Shown: positions 45,588-57,608 of the stretch, piece by piece | How the letters are laid out: each line of letters opens with the position of its first letter | How positions within the stretch are numbered: position 1 is the first letter of the stretch | Assembly: GCA_033439265.1 (NCBI GenBank) | Contig: JAVTVX010000034.1 | Span: 11,935,001 to 11,999,000, forward strand | Source of the DNA: Dillenia suffruticosa | Taxonomy: Eukaryota; Streptophyta; Magnoliopsida; Dilleniales; Dilleniaceae | Length of the DNA stretch: 64,000 bases | Reading direction: 5' to 3' | Notes under the pieces: generated by a model | Seen by the model: the letters and a program-made list of their open reading frames with translations, nothing else | What the model was told of the DNA's origin: nothing | Databases searched by the model: none | Made by a program: the position numbers and the translations under genes

Positions 45588-48227
45588 GTAAGTGATCTTG
45601 TATAAAACATGCGAAGATGCACTTCTTATGAATTTCTTATTAATCATAAGTTACTCTCTTAATCCCATTCTCTTATCTTATATTTATTCTCCTTTATGAA
45701 TAATTAACATTTCATGCATTGTTCAAAAAATAAAAAATAAAAATAAAAATAAAAACTTAAAAGAGTATACTAAAGGGTTTACGGTGGATAATTATTTGGG
45801 AAATACAAAACTGTATTGAGTTTAGAATAAGATTACTCTCTGAAAGCGTACATTTTTCAACTTGAGTTTTTATTCTAATTACACTTCTTGGCCTTTTAAC
45901 ATTACAAGTCTAATTACACTTTTCACCTGAAATCCAGAGGGCTTGACAGATTTAATAATATAGCTCACTTTGCATCTACTGTACTTCTCTTGACATTAGA
46001 TCTCTTTCTCTCACGCATACACATTCTGGTGATACGTTTGATAAGATTCAAGAAAGTTATGTTGTGGTTGTAGATAAACGAAGGATGCGGCCATCATGAG
46101 CCAGAAGCCGAAGGATTTCTTGGATCCCCGGCAGACCTCTTGTGCAGCTGATGATGAATATTATGAAGCCAAAACAAGGGAAGGGGAAGGGAATAACATT
46201 ATGGACAAAGAGGGACAGAAAAGGGATAGCCACAAGCAGTTGCAAATCCTGTGAAGGCGAGGTGATGTTTTGCCTGGAAATTTGAATGCACAATAGAAAA
46301 AATGGCAATGTCACAAATTTGAAAAAAATACAAATATTAAAGATTAATGCAGTTAATTAGTTTTTTAAAATTTGAGATAAAAAGTGTAAATTTAGAGTAA
46401 TTTTTGTAATTTTGTCTAAATCAAATTATTCGTGATGCATGCATTAAAGATAAAGCATTAAGAGATCAAAGTTTGGGCAACTTGAATGAGGCAATTGTGG
46501 TTTAAACGACACCAACTTCCATTAACCACAAAGATTAGATCACCATCTTTGAAATTCTTTAAATTCAATATTTTGAGAATTCAAGTATTTATAACCATTA
46601 ATTAAAGGAAAAAAAGTCTTACCGTTTTAAATGATATGATTTTTTTTTAGTAAAAAAAAAAAACTAGAGGAGCAACATGGAGATTAAACTGTAAACTATC
46701 AATAGTTTTATTTCTTTTCTTTTTTTTTTTTTTCAAAAGGACCTCAATAATTTCTTTCTAACGACCTTTGCCTTCGCTTTGTAAAATAACTTAGCACATT
46801 GTCTCTCTAGAAATATTGGATGAATAAACTCAAAGAATCATGGAAAGAATAATGGAGCTTCATATGATTATATGAGCAGAACATTATATGAATTTTGTAA
46901 GTCAATTGCCTGGAACAGAGGGGCAATTGCCCTAAAGAAAGATGGGTCAATTGCTCTAACAAAAAAAAAAAAAAATAAAAGTGGGACAATACCCAAATAA
47001 AGACTTTGCTCCAATTTGTTGTTCTTACAAGCTCTTAAGTTCTTCTCCACTTTCTTTCTTTTTTTTGTTTTTTTTATGGTTCAAACACACTTCTATTTAT
47101 AGAGACTCCCAAATAGTCGTTGCTCGCAAACAAAGAGCCGTTGAGATTCTTTCTAATGGCTAGTCCTCGGAAATGCCCAGGTTGCTTTTGGCCTATGGCT
47201 CATGACTTGTGGTTTGTGGGCTGTGGCCTGTGGCTTTTGCAGGTCGACTTGTTACCAAAGCAAGTCGATTTGATGCCTTCACAGGTCAACCCAGTGGCCT
47301 GTGGCTCGTGGTTCGTGGCTCGGGGCTTGTGGACTCCACAGGTAGACGCATGTTTTTCATGAGTCAACTTATCGAACTTATCAAGTCGACTTGATTTTGC
47401 TTCAAGTTGATTTGTTTTTTTGGTCTCTTTGGGATAGAAAGTTGGTCCATTCTGGGCTAGGTTTTGATGTCCAGGATGCTATCTTCTCTTCATTTCCAAG
47501 TCTTTCTCTTTCTCTCTTAACTCAATTTGCAGCAGTAAAAATTACGTTTCATGAAATTTTTCACGCATATGGTTATGTTTTCATTACTGAATGACTACAC
47601 CCTGCCTGCTCTTTTCTCTCTCTTCTCTATGTAATCCATTTGTTGTTGTAGTTCTTCACACTTAGTATGTAAACTTCAACCCAGCTTACATGCCAATTTC
47701 AATTCTATGTTGTAAAATTCCCCCACCCCAAAAAATGAAATTATAAAGAAAAAAGGACCCCTCTCTTTCCCTGTATTTTGGGTGCTTCGTTTCTTGGCTG
47801 ATCTAACGTAGGTTTCTTTGTTTATCCATACCCAATTACCTCTATTTTCTCTCATGTATGCTTTTGAAATGTTTTAAGAGGACATATTTTGGGGACAAAT
47901 TTAGGGATGAATTTTGAGAGGATCAAAAATGGAAAGCTCCACTAACCTTTTGTTTATGTGTGGATAAGCAGGTATGTGGCAATCATCCATTATTATTCCA
48001 CTGACCGTCAATCATGAAGTGTGGTTGCTTGGCCTGTCTCTTTTGAGTGTCCTTGTCATGTAGCCCCCTACTTTCTTCTTGCTGGGGTTGTAAACCGCGT
48101 CATGGTTTTCGCCCCCAAGTAATATAGGCATTTACTTACCTCCATCTCCTCAAGCCATAACTTACGCTTGTTTGGTTTGAGACAAGTCCAATTTCTGGTC
48201 TTCTCTTCTCGTTTAGCATCCTCATCA
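45588..48227. other. Intergenic DNA with a GTCGAC-type motif patch
   Basis: No gene can be supported. At 47170-47410 the words GTGGCCTGTGGC and AAGTCGACTTG-like palindromes repeat (two exact GTCGAC plus near matches). A minus-strand TATA-like box TCTATAAATAG lies at about 47092-47102. The layout resembles 59640-60980. It may be part of a decayed LTR, which is an inference. Confidence 0.4.
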
Positions 48228-48288
48228 TACGCCAGTAGGGATGTTATGACACTCGAGTCGAGTCGGGTAATAGCAATACCCGAGCTCG

Positions 48289-51193
48289 CACTACAAGAAA
48301 ATAGAGATTTAGTGACGAGATTAAAAATTTATTACTAAAATATCATCACTAAATATATATTTTAGTAACAATATTTTAAGTATCACTGTTATATTGTAAT
48401 TTGAATCATTTTAGTGACAAAATTTAAAAATTGTTATTAGATTATCATTAAAATATAAATTAATGACAACATATATCTCATCATAGAGTTAGTGACGAAA
48501 AATAGTAAAAACATAATTTTGTCACTATTCGATAATATCTCGTCATTACATATAGTGACAACATTTTCTTGTCACTATTGATTCCTTAAGTGACAATATA
48601 TTATGTCGTCACTGTTGGTCACTTTGTGAGTAGATTGTTTCGTCATTATTGATCATTTTTTAATGACAATACTATGTTATCACTATTAATCCATTTTAGT
48701 GATAAAAACGATAGTTGTCACTATTAACCCCTTTTAATGATAATATTTTTTTATTGCAATTGACCTTTTTAGTGATGAGATATTATGTCGTCACTGTTGA
48801 TCATTTTAACATTTTCTTACAGTGTTCGGATCGGATTAATTAGACAAAATTCGAATACCAATCAATTAAAATTAAAAAAAAAAGAAAAAAAAGGAGGACA
48901 ATGACTGGAACCTGCAAAGCTAGGGATTAAGTATATTTTAAATTAAATGTAAATTAACATTTTATAATAATAATATAATAAAAAAAAGCTTGATTAACAT
49001 TTTCTTACAAATTAAACTATATTTTAATAATAATATAATAATATGAATTAAGTATTATGTAAATGGATTTATGTTTTTCATATTTAAGCAAAATTTTGGT
49101 AATTTTGTATAATTATGATAATTTTAAATTAAATGTTTTTATAATAATAATAATTAAATGTTTTGCATAAATGTTTTTCATATTTGCATAGTCGCTCTCA
49201 CTCTCGCCATCTCTCTTCACTCTCTCTACGCTCTCCTCTCACAGCTAGGGATTAAGGTCAGATCTCTCTCTCTCTCTCCCCCCGATAGATTTGTAATTCG
49301 TTTTATGATTTGTGGATCTTGATTGTGTTTTTCAGTGTATTACCTATGTAGATCTATCTCTGGTAATCCGATTGTTTCCGATCTTTATGATATTGGATCT
49401 CTCTTCTCTCTCTCTACGCTTTCCTCTCACGGCTACGGATTAAGGTTAAATCTTTCTCTCTCTCTCTCTCTCTTATAGATTTGTAATTCATTTGATGATT
49501 TGTGGATTTTGATTGTGTTTTTCAGCGTATTACCTATGCAGATCTGTCCCTGGTAACCCAATTGTTTTTCAACTGTGTATCGGCAATTGTGTTATAGTTT
49601 TGTAGGCATTCTAGAATGATGAATTTTTAAGGATATATAATAAGAGGCCATCGTCTAATTTTGCAATCAAAGTAGGCTAAGATTGGAGTGTTTATAGCCT
49701 GCAATTTTGCTAATCAAGCTCTTTTTAGAAGTCTCAGCTGCTCATTTTGCAGTAGACATTTCTGTTGTGTTCCCTTCACCTAACTTGTCACAATTTGGCA
49801 TTTCTTTTTTCCCCGGGTTGGACGCTCTATTTGTCTCTTAGCTAGTGGATTGTAGAACTTTTCAGCACTAATCACGTTTCCATTCCCATTCAATTGACTC
49901 TCTGTCTGCAATCTTGTGGGTCACCTTTAAGATTTATGCCTATGAAACTGATATGAGATTTATATACTGAACATCCCTTAAGAATATAATGAAAAATGCT
50001 CCTATGATAATGATGGTTGATAAGGTATTTGGTAGTGTCTATGAAACTGATATGAGATTTATACACTGAACAGGCCTTAAGAACTATTCGGTAGTGTCTG
50101 TGGAAGCATTTCTTGCATCTATCTGTATTTCCAATCTGATTAGATCTTAAGCTAAAGCAAAGTAAGAGCACTTCTTGATATGCTGACAATAATTTGTTAT
50201 TTGTATGGTAGCAAATATTTCCTTGGTACTTAGGTTAAAGTTGCTATTTTTATCAAGTAGAGCCACAACAAAATTAACCTGTTTATTGTATTGGATAGTA
50301 CTTAAGTAGCCTAGTTTTCTAGATGTGAAGAGCTTTATTTTTTCTTAGGAAGTGCTTTATTTGAAATGCTTTATTTTTTTCCATATTTGAGTAGGCGTAG
50401 ACTTTTATTGCTGATGATGAAATTGCACATGTGGGTTAGGATTGAATTTGAAGTCACTTAAAAATAGATAAAAAATGGGGAACTAGACTTTCGTTGAGCA
50501 TGTCTAAAATGCTTGTAATAGATATTGTTGATTGATTTAGCAAGGTCCCTGCAATTTTTCAAGTTCATATATTGTCATCATTTACACTTATTAAAAATGA
50601 TCTACTTTTCACCATCCCCAATATCAACTGCATCAAAACATGTTAATGACATACACCATGGAAACTGCCAAAATTAAACTTAAAATTGATGAAGTACATT
50701 TAAAAATTCTAAATTCTGTGATAAAAATAAAATTACATATCCCTATCCTATGATTGACCTTGACACTCTCATGTAGATGAACAACCAAATAATAGGATAA
50801 ACTTGAACTAACTAGGTTCTGTTCCAAAAAAGCGAACAGAGAGAATAAATTAATTTGTAATAACTTGTGATTTAGCTTCTCAATCACTAATGTAGTAAGG
50901 TTATCATCCACCACACTTTTAACTATACACAGGCATGAATATTCATACTACTAAAGACATAAAAATAAAAAATCCCTCCTTTAAATCCCTCACCCCCTCC
51001 CTTCGTATAAATAGGAAGATATTTTGTCATTCCATTAGACTGCTAAAGGCATGAATATTCATACACAGGCATGAATACTGATACACAGGTAGGAATATTA
51101 AACTAATTTCATCACTAAAACCCTTTAGTGACAACTTTTAGTGTTTTAGTGACAACTTTCGATTGTCACTAAATACCTATTTTCTTGTAATAT
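48289..51193. mobile_element. CACTA element inside the hAT element
   Basis: The left end CACTACAAGAAAATAGAG and the right end TATTTTCTTGTAATA are flanked by TCG on both sides (48286-48288, 51194-51196). It is 2905 bp, with many TAGTGACAA / TTGTCACTA subterminal words and no transposase. It holds a duplicated leader-like segment at about 49205-49570. ORFs inside (for example 50633-50914 minus) resemble nothing that I recognise. Confidence 0.85.
49205..49570 (+). repeat. 190-bp direct duplication with leader/intron-like features
   Basis: Two copies 190 bp apart each carry a CT-repeat tract, ATAGATTTGTAATTC, GATTTGTGGAT and a TTGTGTTTTTCAG acceptor-like end. CT-rich stretch followed by an intron-like segment resembles a plant gene 5' leader, possibly captured by the element. 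Confidence 0.55.
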
Positions 51194-52130
51194 CGGCTCG
51201 AGTGCTTTTTAGTTAAGCTCGAACTCGAGCTCGCACTCATCGAGCCTGTAATTATAGAGCTCGAGCTCGAGCTTGAACCCGACATCATACCCTTTTTACA
51301 GAGACAGAGACAGAGATTTTGCATTTGCAGAGACCATACTCGAGCTCGAGCTCGAACCAGAGACCATAACCAAAATCAACACTTAAATCATACAAAGAAA
51401 TTTTGGAGAGAGAGAGAGAGTTTTTTGGAAACAAAAATCAAAACCCTAGAATTCAATAAATTCAACATCAACACAAAACCCTAATTTTCTGAAAATAGAG
51501 ACATAGAGAGAGAGAGAGAGAGAGAGAGAAAGCTTACCTTCGATTCGACTAAACCCAAGGATGTTGCAGTGGCAACAATGGTGATGGATGATTCACACTT
51601 CACAGATCTCCACTGCACAGTAAAAGAGATGGCTGAAGAGTGAAGACTAAGGAACATGAACAAAACCCTGGTTCACGATCTTTCAAAAACCCTATAGAGA
51701 GAGACAAAGAGGAGGAGAGAGAGAGAGGGAGAGGGAGAGTTTACCTTAGATTGATTCGCAGTAGGGATGAAGAGGAGAACAAGATCTTCATCTCACAAAG
51801 CTTGAACTTTGAAGAATCAAGATCAAGAGGCGAGAGGCAAGAGCTAGGTCTGCCGTCTCAGAGGAGAGGAGAACAATCGAGAATGAGAAATGAGAATGAG
51901 AGCTAGGTCTGACGTTTGAGATGTGAGATGTGGAAATAAGATCAAAATGACCTTTCTGTCCTTTGGGTTTTGAAATCTAACAGGTATCCTTTGTAATTTA
52001 TTAAAAATAGGATGAGTATAATTTTAATTTCACTGTTTCGGGAAGCTCGACGAGCCTTCGGGGCTTGACACATTTTGGGTTCGAGCTCGAGCTCGATACC
52101 AAAATACCCAAGCTTGAGCTCGAGCTTTGA

Positions 52131-52166
52131 CCGGGTAGTGTCACGGGTACCCGTGACACTACCCGG
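52131..52166. repeat. Perfect 36-bp palindrome near the hAT right end
   Basis: Two 18-bp halves starting CCGGGTAGTGTCACG are exact reverse complements with no spacer, centred on GGGTACCC, 17 bp from the element end. Confidence 0.95.
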
Positions 52167-52878
52167 GTATCATAACACCCCTATACGCCAGTGGTTATGG
52201 AATTTGAAAAAATGAAATAAGCCTATAATTGTTTTCAATGGAAATAAAGCAAGAAATTATTTTAGTGAAACTTTGGCCAGGTAAAAGTACTTATATAGCC
52301 CGATCAGGTGTAATAAGCTCTTGGTGATCAACCTTCTCAGGTTATTAAAATGGGGAAATAATTATGATTTGTAGAGCTTTCAGAATATGGAAACTGCATA
52401 TACAACCAATGGATTTAAGATTGATTGATGGTGAAAATATTGGATGACATCACATGAATCCAATACTTTTGGATTTGTTTGTTTCCTGCCTTTAAACCAT
52501 CACAAGAGTCCAATATTTTAGACTTGTTAGTTTCCTACTTTTAGACTTTTTAGTTGTTCAATTTTAGATTCATCGGTATTCAAACTTTAGTTACTATGAC
52601 ATAATACTTACTTCTATTTTTATGTATATTTAAATTTTATAATTTGCCTGTATATATTGTACAAGTGAAGTGAACAAATACAACTAGCTCTCAATTTATT
52701 TTTCTTCACTTTAGAAAGTGCATCTTTTTATGATATCAGAGCAATATAACAAGGTTCTTGCACTTTTGGCGAAAGAAGGATGATCATCAGCCCATTTGAC
52801 AATTCAATTGTCTGATAGTTCTCATGTGCATATGACACACAGGCAGGGTTCATTATTTATCATCACTTACTATCAAGA

Positions 52879-54280
52879 TTGTTTTCGTTATTCCATCTTT
52901 TAAGTTTATTTTGTATCATATATCATCCTCAAAGCCAATCAAAACAAACTTGTCCAAATATCTTATATGATGAAACTGCAGCACAAATGTGGACAAATCT
53001 AAAAGATTATCTTCTTTTTCAATCAAATGCTCCTAAAATCTATCAATTGAAACAAATAATTTTTGCTCTCAAGCAAGAGGTATGTCTGTTTCATTATCAC
53101 GATACCTTCGCTCCTGTGGCCAAACTAGTTACTGTTTGTCTTCTTCTTTTTGTTGCTGCAAATAAAAATTGGTGCTTGTATCAACTTGATGTCAATAATG
53201 ATTTCTCGAAGATGATCTCAACAAATAGTTTTACATAAAACTTCCACCCAAATTCCCTCACAAGCATTGCAAATTAAATAAATCTCTCTATGATCTTAAA
53301 GAGTTTTCTCATCAATGGTTCTCAAAATTTTTTATCACTCTTATTCGTAAAGATTTTCGACAATCTATTACAAATCATAGTCCTTTTACATATATTTATG
53401 ATTAGATGTCTATTTTCATTCTTATCTATTTCGATGATATTATTATCATCGGAAACAATGATACTGTTATTTCTGGCATTAACATTTTCTTGCTCCATCT
53501 TTCTCCATTAAAGATCTCAGCACCCTTCTTTTTTTTTTTTCTTTAGGTATTGAAGTTTCTTGCTCTATGTCAACAAAAATATACTCTTTACAATTTATCT
53601 GATTCTGGTATGACTAGTTCTTGACCATCTAATTTTCCTATGGAACAGCATCTTTGTTTGCCGCCAAAAGATAGTACTCCTTTTTTTTTAGTACTTCACT
53701 TACTATATCAGTCATCTCGGTCATCTTTTATATCTCACTATAACATGTTTTGATATTCAATATGTTGTAAACACTTTAAATCAATTCATATAATTTTCTC
53801 ATTCCAACCCATCTTGATGCTGTCAACCATGTTCTTCATTACCTCAAAGGTTTTGTTGGTAAAAGATTATTTTTTTCTGCCTTGAGTTCTCTTTTGTTAG
53901 TTGGATTTTGTGACTCTGATCGGGCTGGCACTATGTTGGGTTTCAGCCCTATCCCTACTATTTCTCATTAGTATCGTTCCCTTGTTGCACTTACTTCGGA
54001 GTTACAATGGTTAAAACCTCTTCTTTCAAATCTTAGTTTCGATCATTCACACCCAATTCGAGTCTATTATGATAACCAAACAACTAATCGCATTGCTGAA
54101 AATCCTATCTTGTCATTTTATTTGACAAAAAATTTCAAGTTGGTCATATTGCTCCTTCCTACCTATGTTCTAGCGAGCAATTGGCAAACCTTTTTACCAA
54201 ACCACTTGGAGGTAACACTTATCAATGTCTACTTCACAAGCTAGGTGTACTTGATATTTCAATTCCTCCTCCAATTTGAG
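52879..54280 (+). pseudogene. Copia gag-reverse transcriptase fusion remnant
   Basis: The first ORF (52879-53238) joins a gag start ([30 protein letters not shown]) directly to reverse transcriptase ([27 protein letters not shown]). Protease and integrase are absent, so a large in-frame deletion has occurred. Later pieces give the active site YFDDIIIIG near 53430 and the RNase H end IAPSYLCSSEQLANLFTKPL near 54150-54210. Several frameshifts and stops follow. Inactive. Confidence 0.8.
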
Positions 54281-54819
54281 TGGGCATTGGATGACATCAC
54301 ACGAGTATAATGTTTTGTCACGATCCGGCACCCCAGTCAAAGATTTGAGCTTAACCTATTCAACGTGTATTGATAAGAAAAAACTGAGCATCAAGAAATG
54401 CAGGGGAGGGAAGATGAAGTTGCACAGTAGATGTTGATGGGAGTCATGGATAATAGTGGTAACAGAGAGAACTAAGATAGGAAAAAAGAAAAAGAAAGAG
54501 ATTGAGAGAGAAAGAAGTAGAGAGAGGGGTTAAAAGTAAGAGAAAGAGAGAAGAAGCTGAGGAAGGGAGCGAGAAATATCATCAAATTCCTTGATATCGA
54601 TTTTGGGATTTGGATCCATTATTTATACAATACTATAACCATATGCCTAACAATCTAAATAGTCTAACTAATTCTGGTTACAATTTTAACTAACTACAAT
54701 CCTTGTGTTGTCGGTTGGTTAGTTTGTTGGAGCTAGCCATTGTATTTGATTTTCTCGTTACAATCATTACATGATTCCCCCCTTCCATTGAAAGTATCAT
54801 TGTCCTCAAAGATAAAAAG

Positions 54820-56041
54820 TATTAAAAATATTGATATTCCTAAATTGAAGAAGTTTTTGAAATATTGATATTTCTAAATTTCTATATTGTAAACATTCTA
54901 TTTACCTTTTATGTTTTAGGGTTTTTGTACAATTTATTGAATATAATACAATACATAATATATGAGTTATTCTTTCTCGGTCTTGTATCTTTATTCTCTC
55001 TGTTCTTTCTGTTTTATTTTCCTTTTTCTAATATGGTATCAGAGCACTAAGTTTCAATCTGATATTTTTTTTTACTCTTCTCATTAAGTAGACTTTTTTG
55101 GCCTAATTTTGGAGAAATTAAATATTTCTCAACCTATTTTTGTTGTCTAAAATCGTTTTTCTGCTAGTTCTTAACAATATCTTACAATCTACTACTTTTC
55201 TATTATTAAAGATTCTGCTTCATTTTGGTCTACTGTTTTTCTACTATTGAAGATTTTGCTTCATTCTTCAATCCTTCTACTTTATTCTACTTGTTTTCAA
55301 TAATATCTCACGGTCTGCTACTTTTTTGCTATTAAAGATTGTGCTTCATTCTTCATTCCTTCTGTTTTATCTGGTTCATTTCTGTTTTCTTTGAGTCTAC
55401 TACTGAGAATTTTGCTATTACATCCTCTTCTACTAGGTCTATTGTATTCCCTCTGCTTTATCTCTGTTTTCTCTGACTCTGCTGCTGAGGATTCTACTAT
55501 TGTATCCTATTCTACTCAGTTTGTTTTTTTTTTCTTCTGATAATCACAATCATATTGCACTCTCTACGGTATCAATTATGTTTTTATTCTGATACCGATT
55601 GCTCTGGTGATCTTACTAATAAATGGTCTATTATAGATTATTGCATTGTTCTTGACGGTTCTTTAATCTCTGGCATAAGATTTCTCTATGATCTTGACTC
55701 ATCTTTCTAAACGTCATAATGACTTAAAACACAAACTCAAGATCGCTTATCTACTTCCAACTTGAGTTTAAGAGGGATGTTAAGAATATTGATATTCCTG
55801 AATTGAAGAATTTTATTGAAAAAATTTTGGAAGTTTTCAAATCGAAAAAGTTTTGGAAATATTGATATTTCTAAATTTCTATATTGTAAAAATTATATTT
55901 ACCTTTTATGTTTTAAGGTTTTTCCTTTATAAATAGGTTTTTGTACAACGTATTGAACACAATACAATATACAAATATATGAGTTATTCTTTCTCAATTT
56001 TCTCTCCTTATTCTCTCTGTTTTATTTTCCTTTTTTTAACA
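54820..56041 (+). mobile_element. Small non-autonomous LTR element (TRIM-like)
   Basis: LTRs (about 54820-55028 and 55787-56041) share AATATTGATATTCC, TATTGATATTTCTAAATTTC and TATGAGTTATTCTTTCTC. Primer site ATGGTATCAGAGC follows the first LTR at 55032, and purine-rich TTTAAGAGGGA precedes the second. AAAAG flanks both sides (54815-54819, 56042-56046). The internal region is about 750 bp of T-rich non-coding DNA. It lies inside the minus-strand LTR element. Confidence 0.85.
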
Positions 56042-56184
56042 AAAAGAAATAGAAAATTGAGCTTAGTAAGTTGACTATAGTGACGGATAAGTCGACTGAT
56101 GATGAAAAGATGTTGAAGATATGACAGCAGAAACATACTTCTTTTTATGTTTTTTCTTCTTCTTCTTCTTCTTCTTCTTGAATT

Positions 56185-56899
56185 TCATTTCTTCTTCTCT
56201 TTCTTCCTCTTCTTGAATTTCATTTTCATCTTTTTCGTATTGTATTTCTCCTTATCTTCTGCTTTTTCTTCCAAAACAATATCGAATATTTCACCTAAAG
56301 CTATTTCAACCTCGTCATGCTTTTGTTTCTTGCATTTCCCAAATAGCTTATCTTGTTGTTTTGCATTTCCTAGATGGAACTTGAATGACAAATTCTAATA
56401 CACCAATTTCTTCAAGTAAAAGAAAACCAAAATAGTTGTTTGTGCATACATTTTCTTCTACATTTCTTTCGCTCTTGACCAGAGTTGGAGGCAATGGAGA
56501 TCGCAAACTTTTATCATTACGTGACATCTTCATGAGGGTATGATTACAAACCTTGAAGACTATTTCATTTTCCAATTGCATCTATATTCCAACCACTTCT
56601 GCAAAAAAATTTATATACCCCAACTTCTTGTTTCTTCAGTAGTTCTTTCACGGATTACATTGTTTCTTTTGTCATTTGGTTGTTTTGCTATCATCCAATT
56701 TCTTTTTTTTTTGCCTCATTTCCACCAAAATTTTGATATCCTCGTCGACATCAAATTTTTTCAATATAATGTTCAATTTGTCATTAATTTGTGCTATGAG
56801 AGCATCTATCCTTTTGTCATGTTCCTCCGATTCTTTCTTCCATTCTTGCATGCGAATCTCTTGTTCTTTGTTATATTCCTCTAACCAATTATCTTCCAC
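56185..56899 (-). pseudogene. Charged coiled-coil ORF pieces of the minus-strand LTR element
   Basis: Three minus-strand stretches (56672-56899, 56348-56581, 56185-56391) are rich in E, K and D, for example NWLEEYNKEQEIRMQEWKK and ALIAQINDKLNIILKKFD. They start about 40 bp after the putative primer site, where gag would be. No ATG opens the first piece (it begins at GTG), and frame changes separate the parts. They may be a gag remnant; no zinc knuckle is seen. Confidence 0.4.
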
Positions 56900-57608
56900 C
56901 CTTGACTATAACAAGAATCGTAAACTCTTATATCAATTTGTCACAATCTAGCACCCCAGTATAAAATTTGAGCTTAACTAGTTCAACATGTATGGATGAG
57001 AAGACACAAAGCATCAAGAAATTCCTAGAAGAGATAAAGTTGCAGAATAGAGGGTGATAGGTGTCATGGATAATGGTGGTAATAGAGAGAACTGAAATGG
57101 AAGTGAAGAAAAAGAAGGAGATTAAGAGAGAAAGAAGTAAAAGAGAGAAGAAGAGAGGGAGTGAGAAACATCATCTGATTTTTTGATATCCATTTTGGGT
57201 TTTGGATCCATTATTTATACAATACTTTAACCAACTGCCTAACAATCTAAACAATCTAACTAATTCTGGATGCAATTTCAATTAATTACAGTGGAGCTAC
57301 CCATTGTATTTGAAATTCTACTACCAGCCATTACATATTTTTGGATTTGTTAATTTCCTACTTTTAGGCCATCACAAGAGTCCAATATTTTGGACTTACT
57401 GGTTTCCTACTTTTAGGCTTTTTAGTTGTTCACTTTTAGATTCACCCAATATTTAAATTTTACTTACCGTAACAAAATATTTTCTCATATTTTTTTTGTA
57501 TATTTGAATTCTGTAATTTATTTATATATTGTACGCAAATGAAATGAATTATAAATACAACTAATTCTCAATTTATTTTTCTTCCCTTTTAGAAAGTGCA
57601 TCTTTTCA

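Larger units (their letters stand above)
48236..52183. mobile_element. Non-autonomous hAT element containing a CACTA element
   Basis: The left end TAGGGATGTTATGACACTCG and the right end ATCATAACACCCCTA are inverted partners. They are flanked by a perfect 8-bp duplication TACGCCAG (48228-48235, 52184-52191). Without the inner CACTA element it is about 1.04 kb and has no transposase. Subterminal zones are full of GCTCGAGC / CTCGAGCTCG words. A GA-rich microsatellite and short AAACCCTA-containing stretch lie at 51400-51750. Confidence 0.9.
54316..57335 (-). mobile_element. LTR element (minus) inside the copia 3' LTR
   Basis: LTRs at 54316-54771 and 56939-57335 both read TGTCAC to ATTACA on the plus strand. 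In minus orientation the sequence after the 5' LTR, TTGATATAAGAG, resembles a TTGGTATCAGAG primer site. The sequence before the 3' LTR, GGAAGGGGGGAATCA, is a clear polypurine tract. Flanks TGTTT (54311-54315) and TATTT (57336-57340) may be a mutated 5-bp duplication. The internal part codes only for charged coiled-coil-like pieces and contains another element. Confidence 0.82.
52441..57608 (+). mobile_element. Internally deleted copia element, 3' LTR split by other elements
   Basis: The 5' LTR (52441-52730) starts TGGATGACATCAC and is followed directly by primer site TGATATCAGAGC (52731). The 3' LTR starts at 54288, is cut at 54315 by another LTR element, and resumes at 57336-57608 ending TCTTTTCA. 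Between them lies a shortened gag-pol. No clear target duplication is seen. Confidence 0.85.

Noticed and set aside
46057-46314. 85-codon minus-strand ORF
   Set aside because: Hydrophobic stretch without recognisable family, no TATA box or homologous copy in the window.
51640-51906. 88-codon E/R-rich ORF
   Set aside because: It is produced by a GA microsatellite inside the non-autonomous hAT element.
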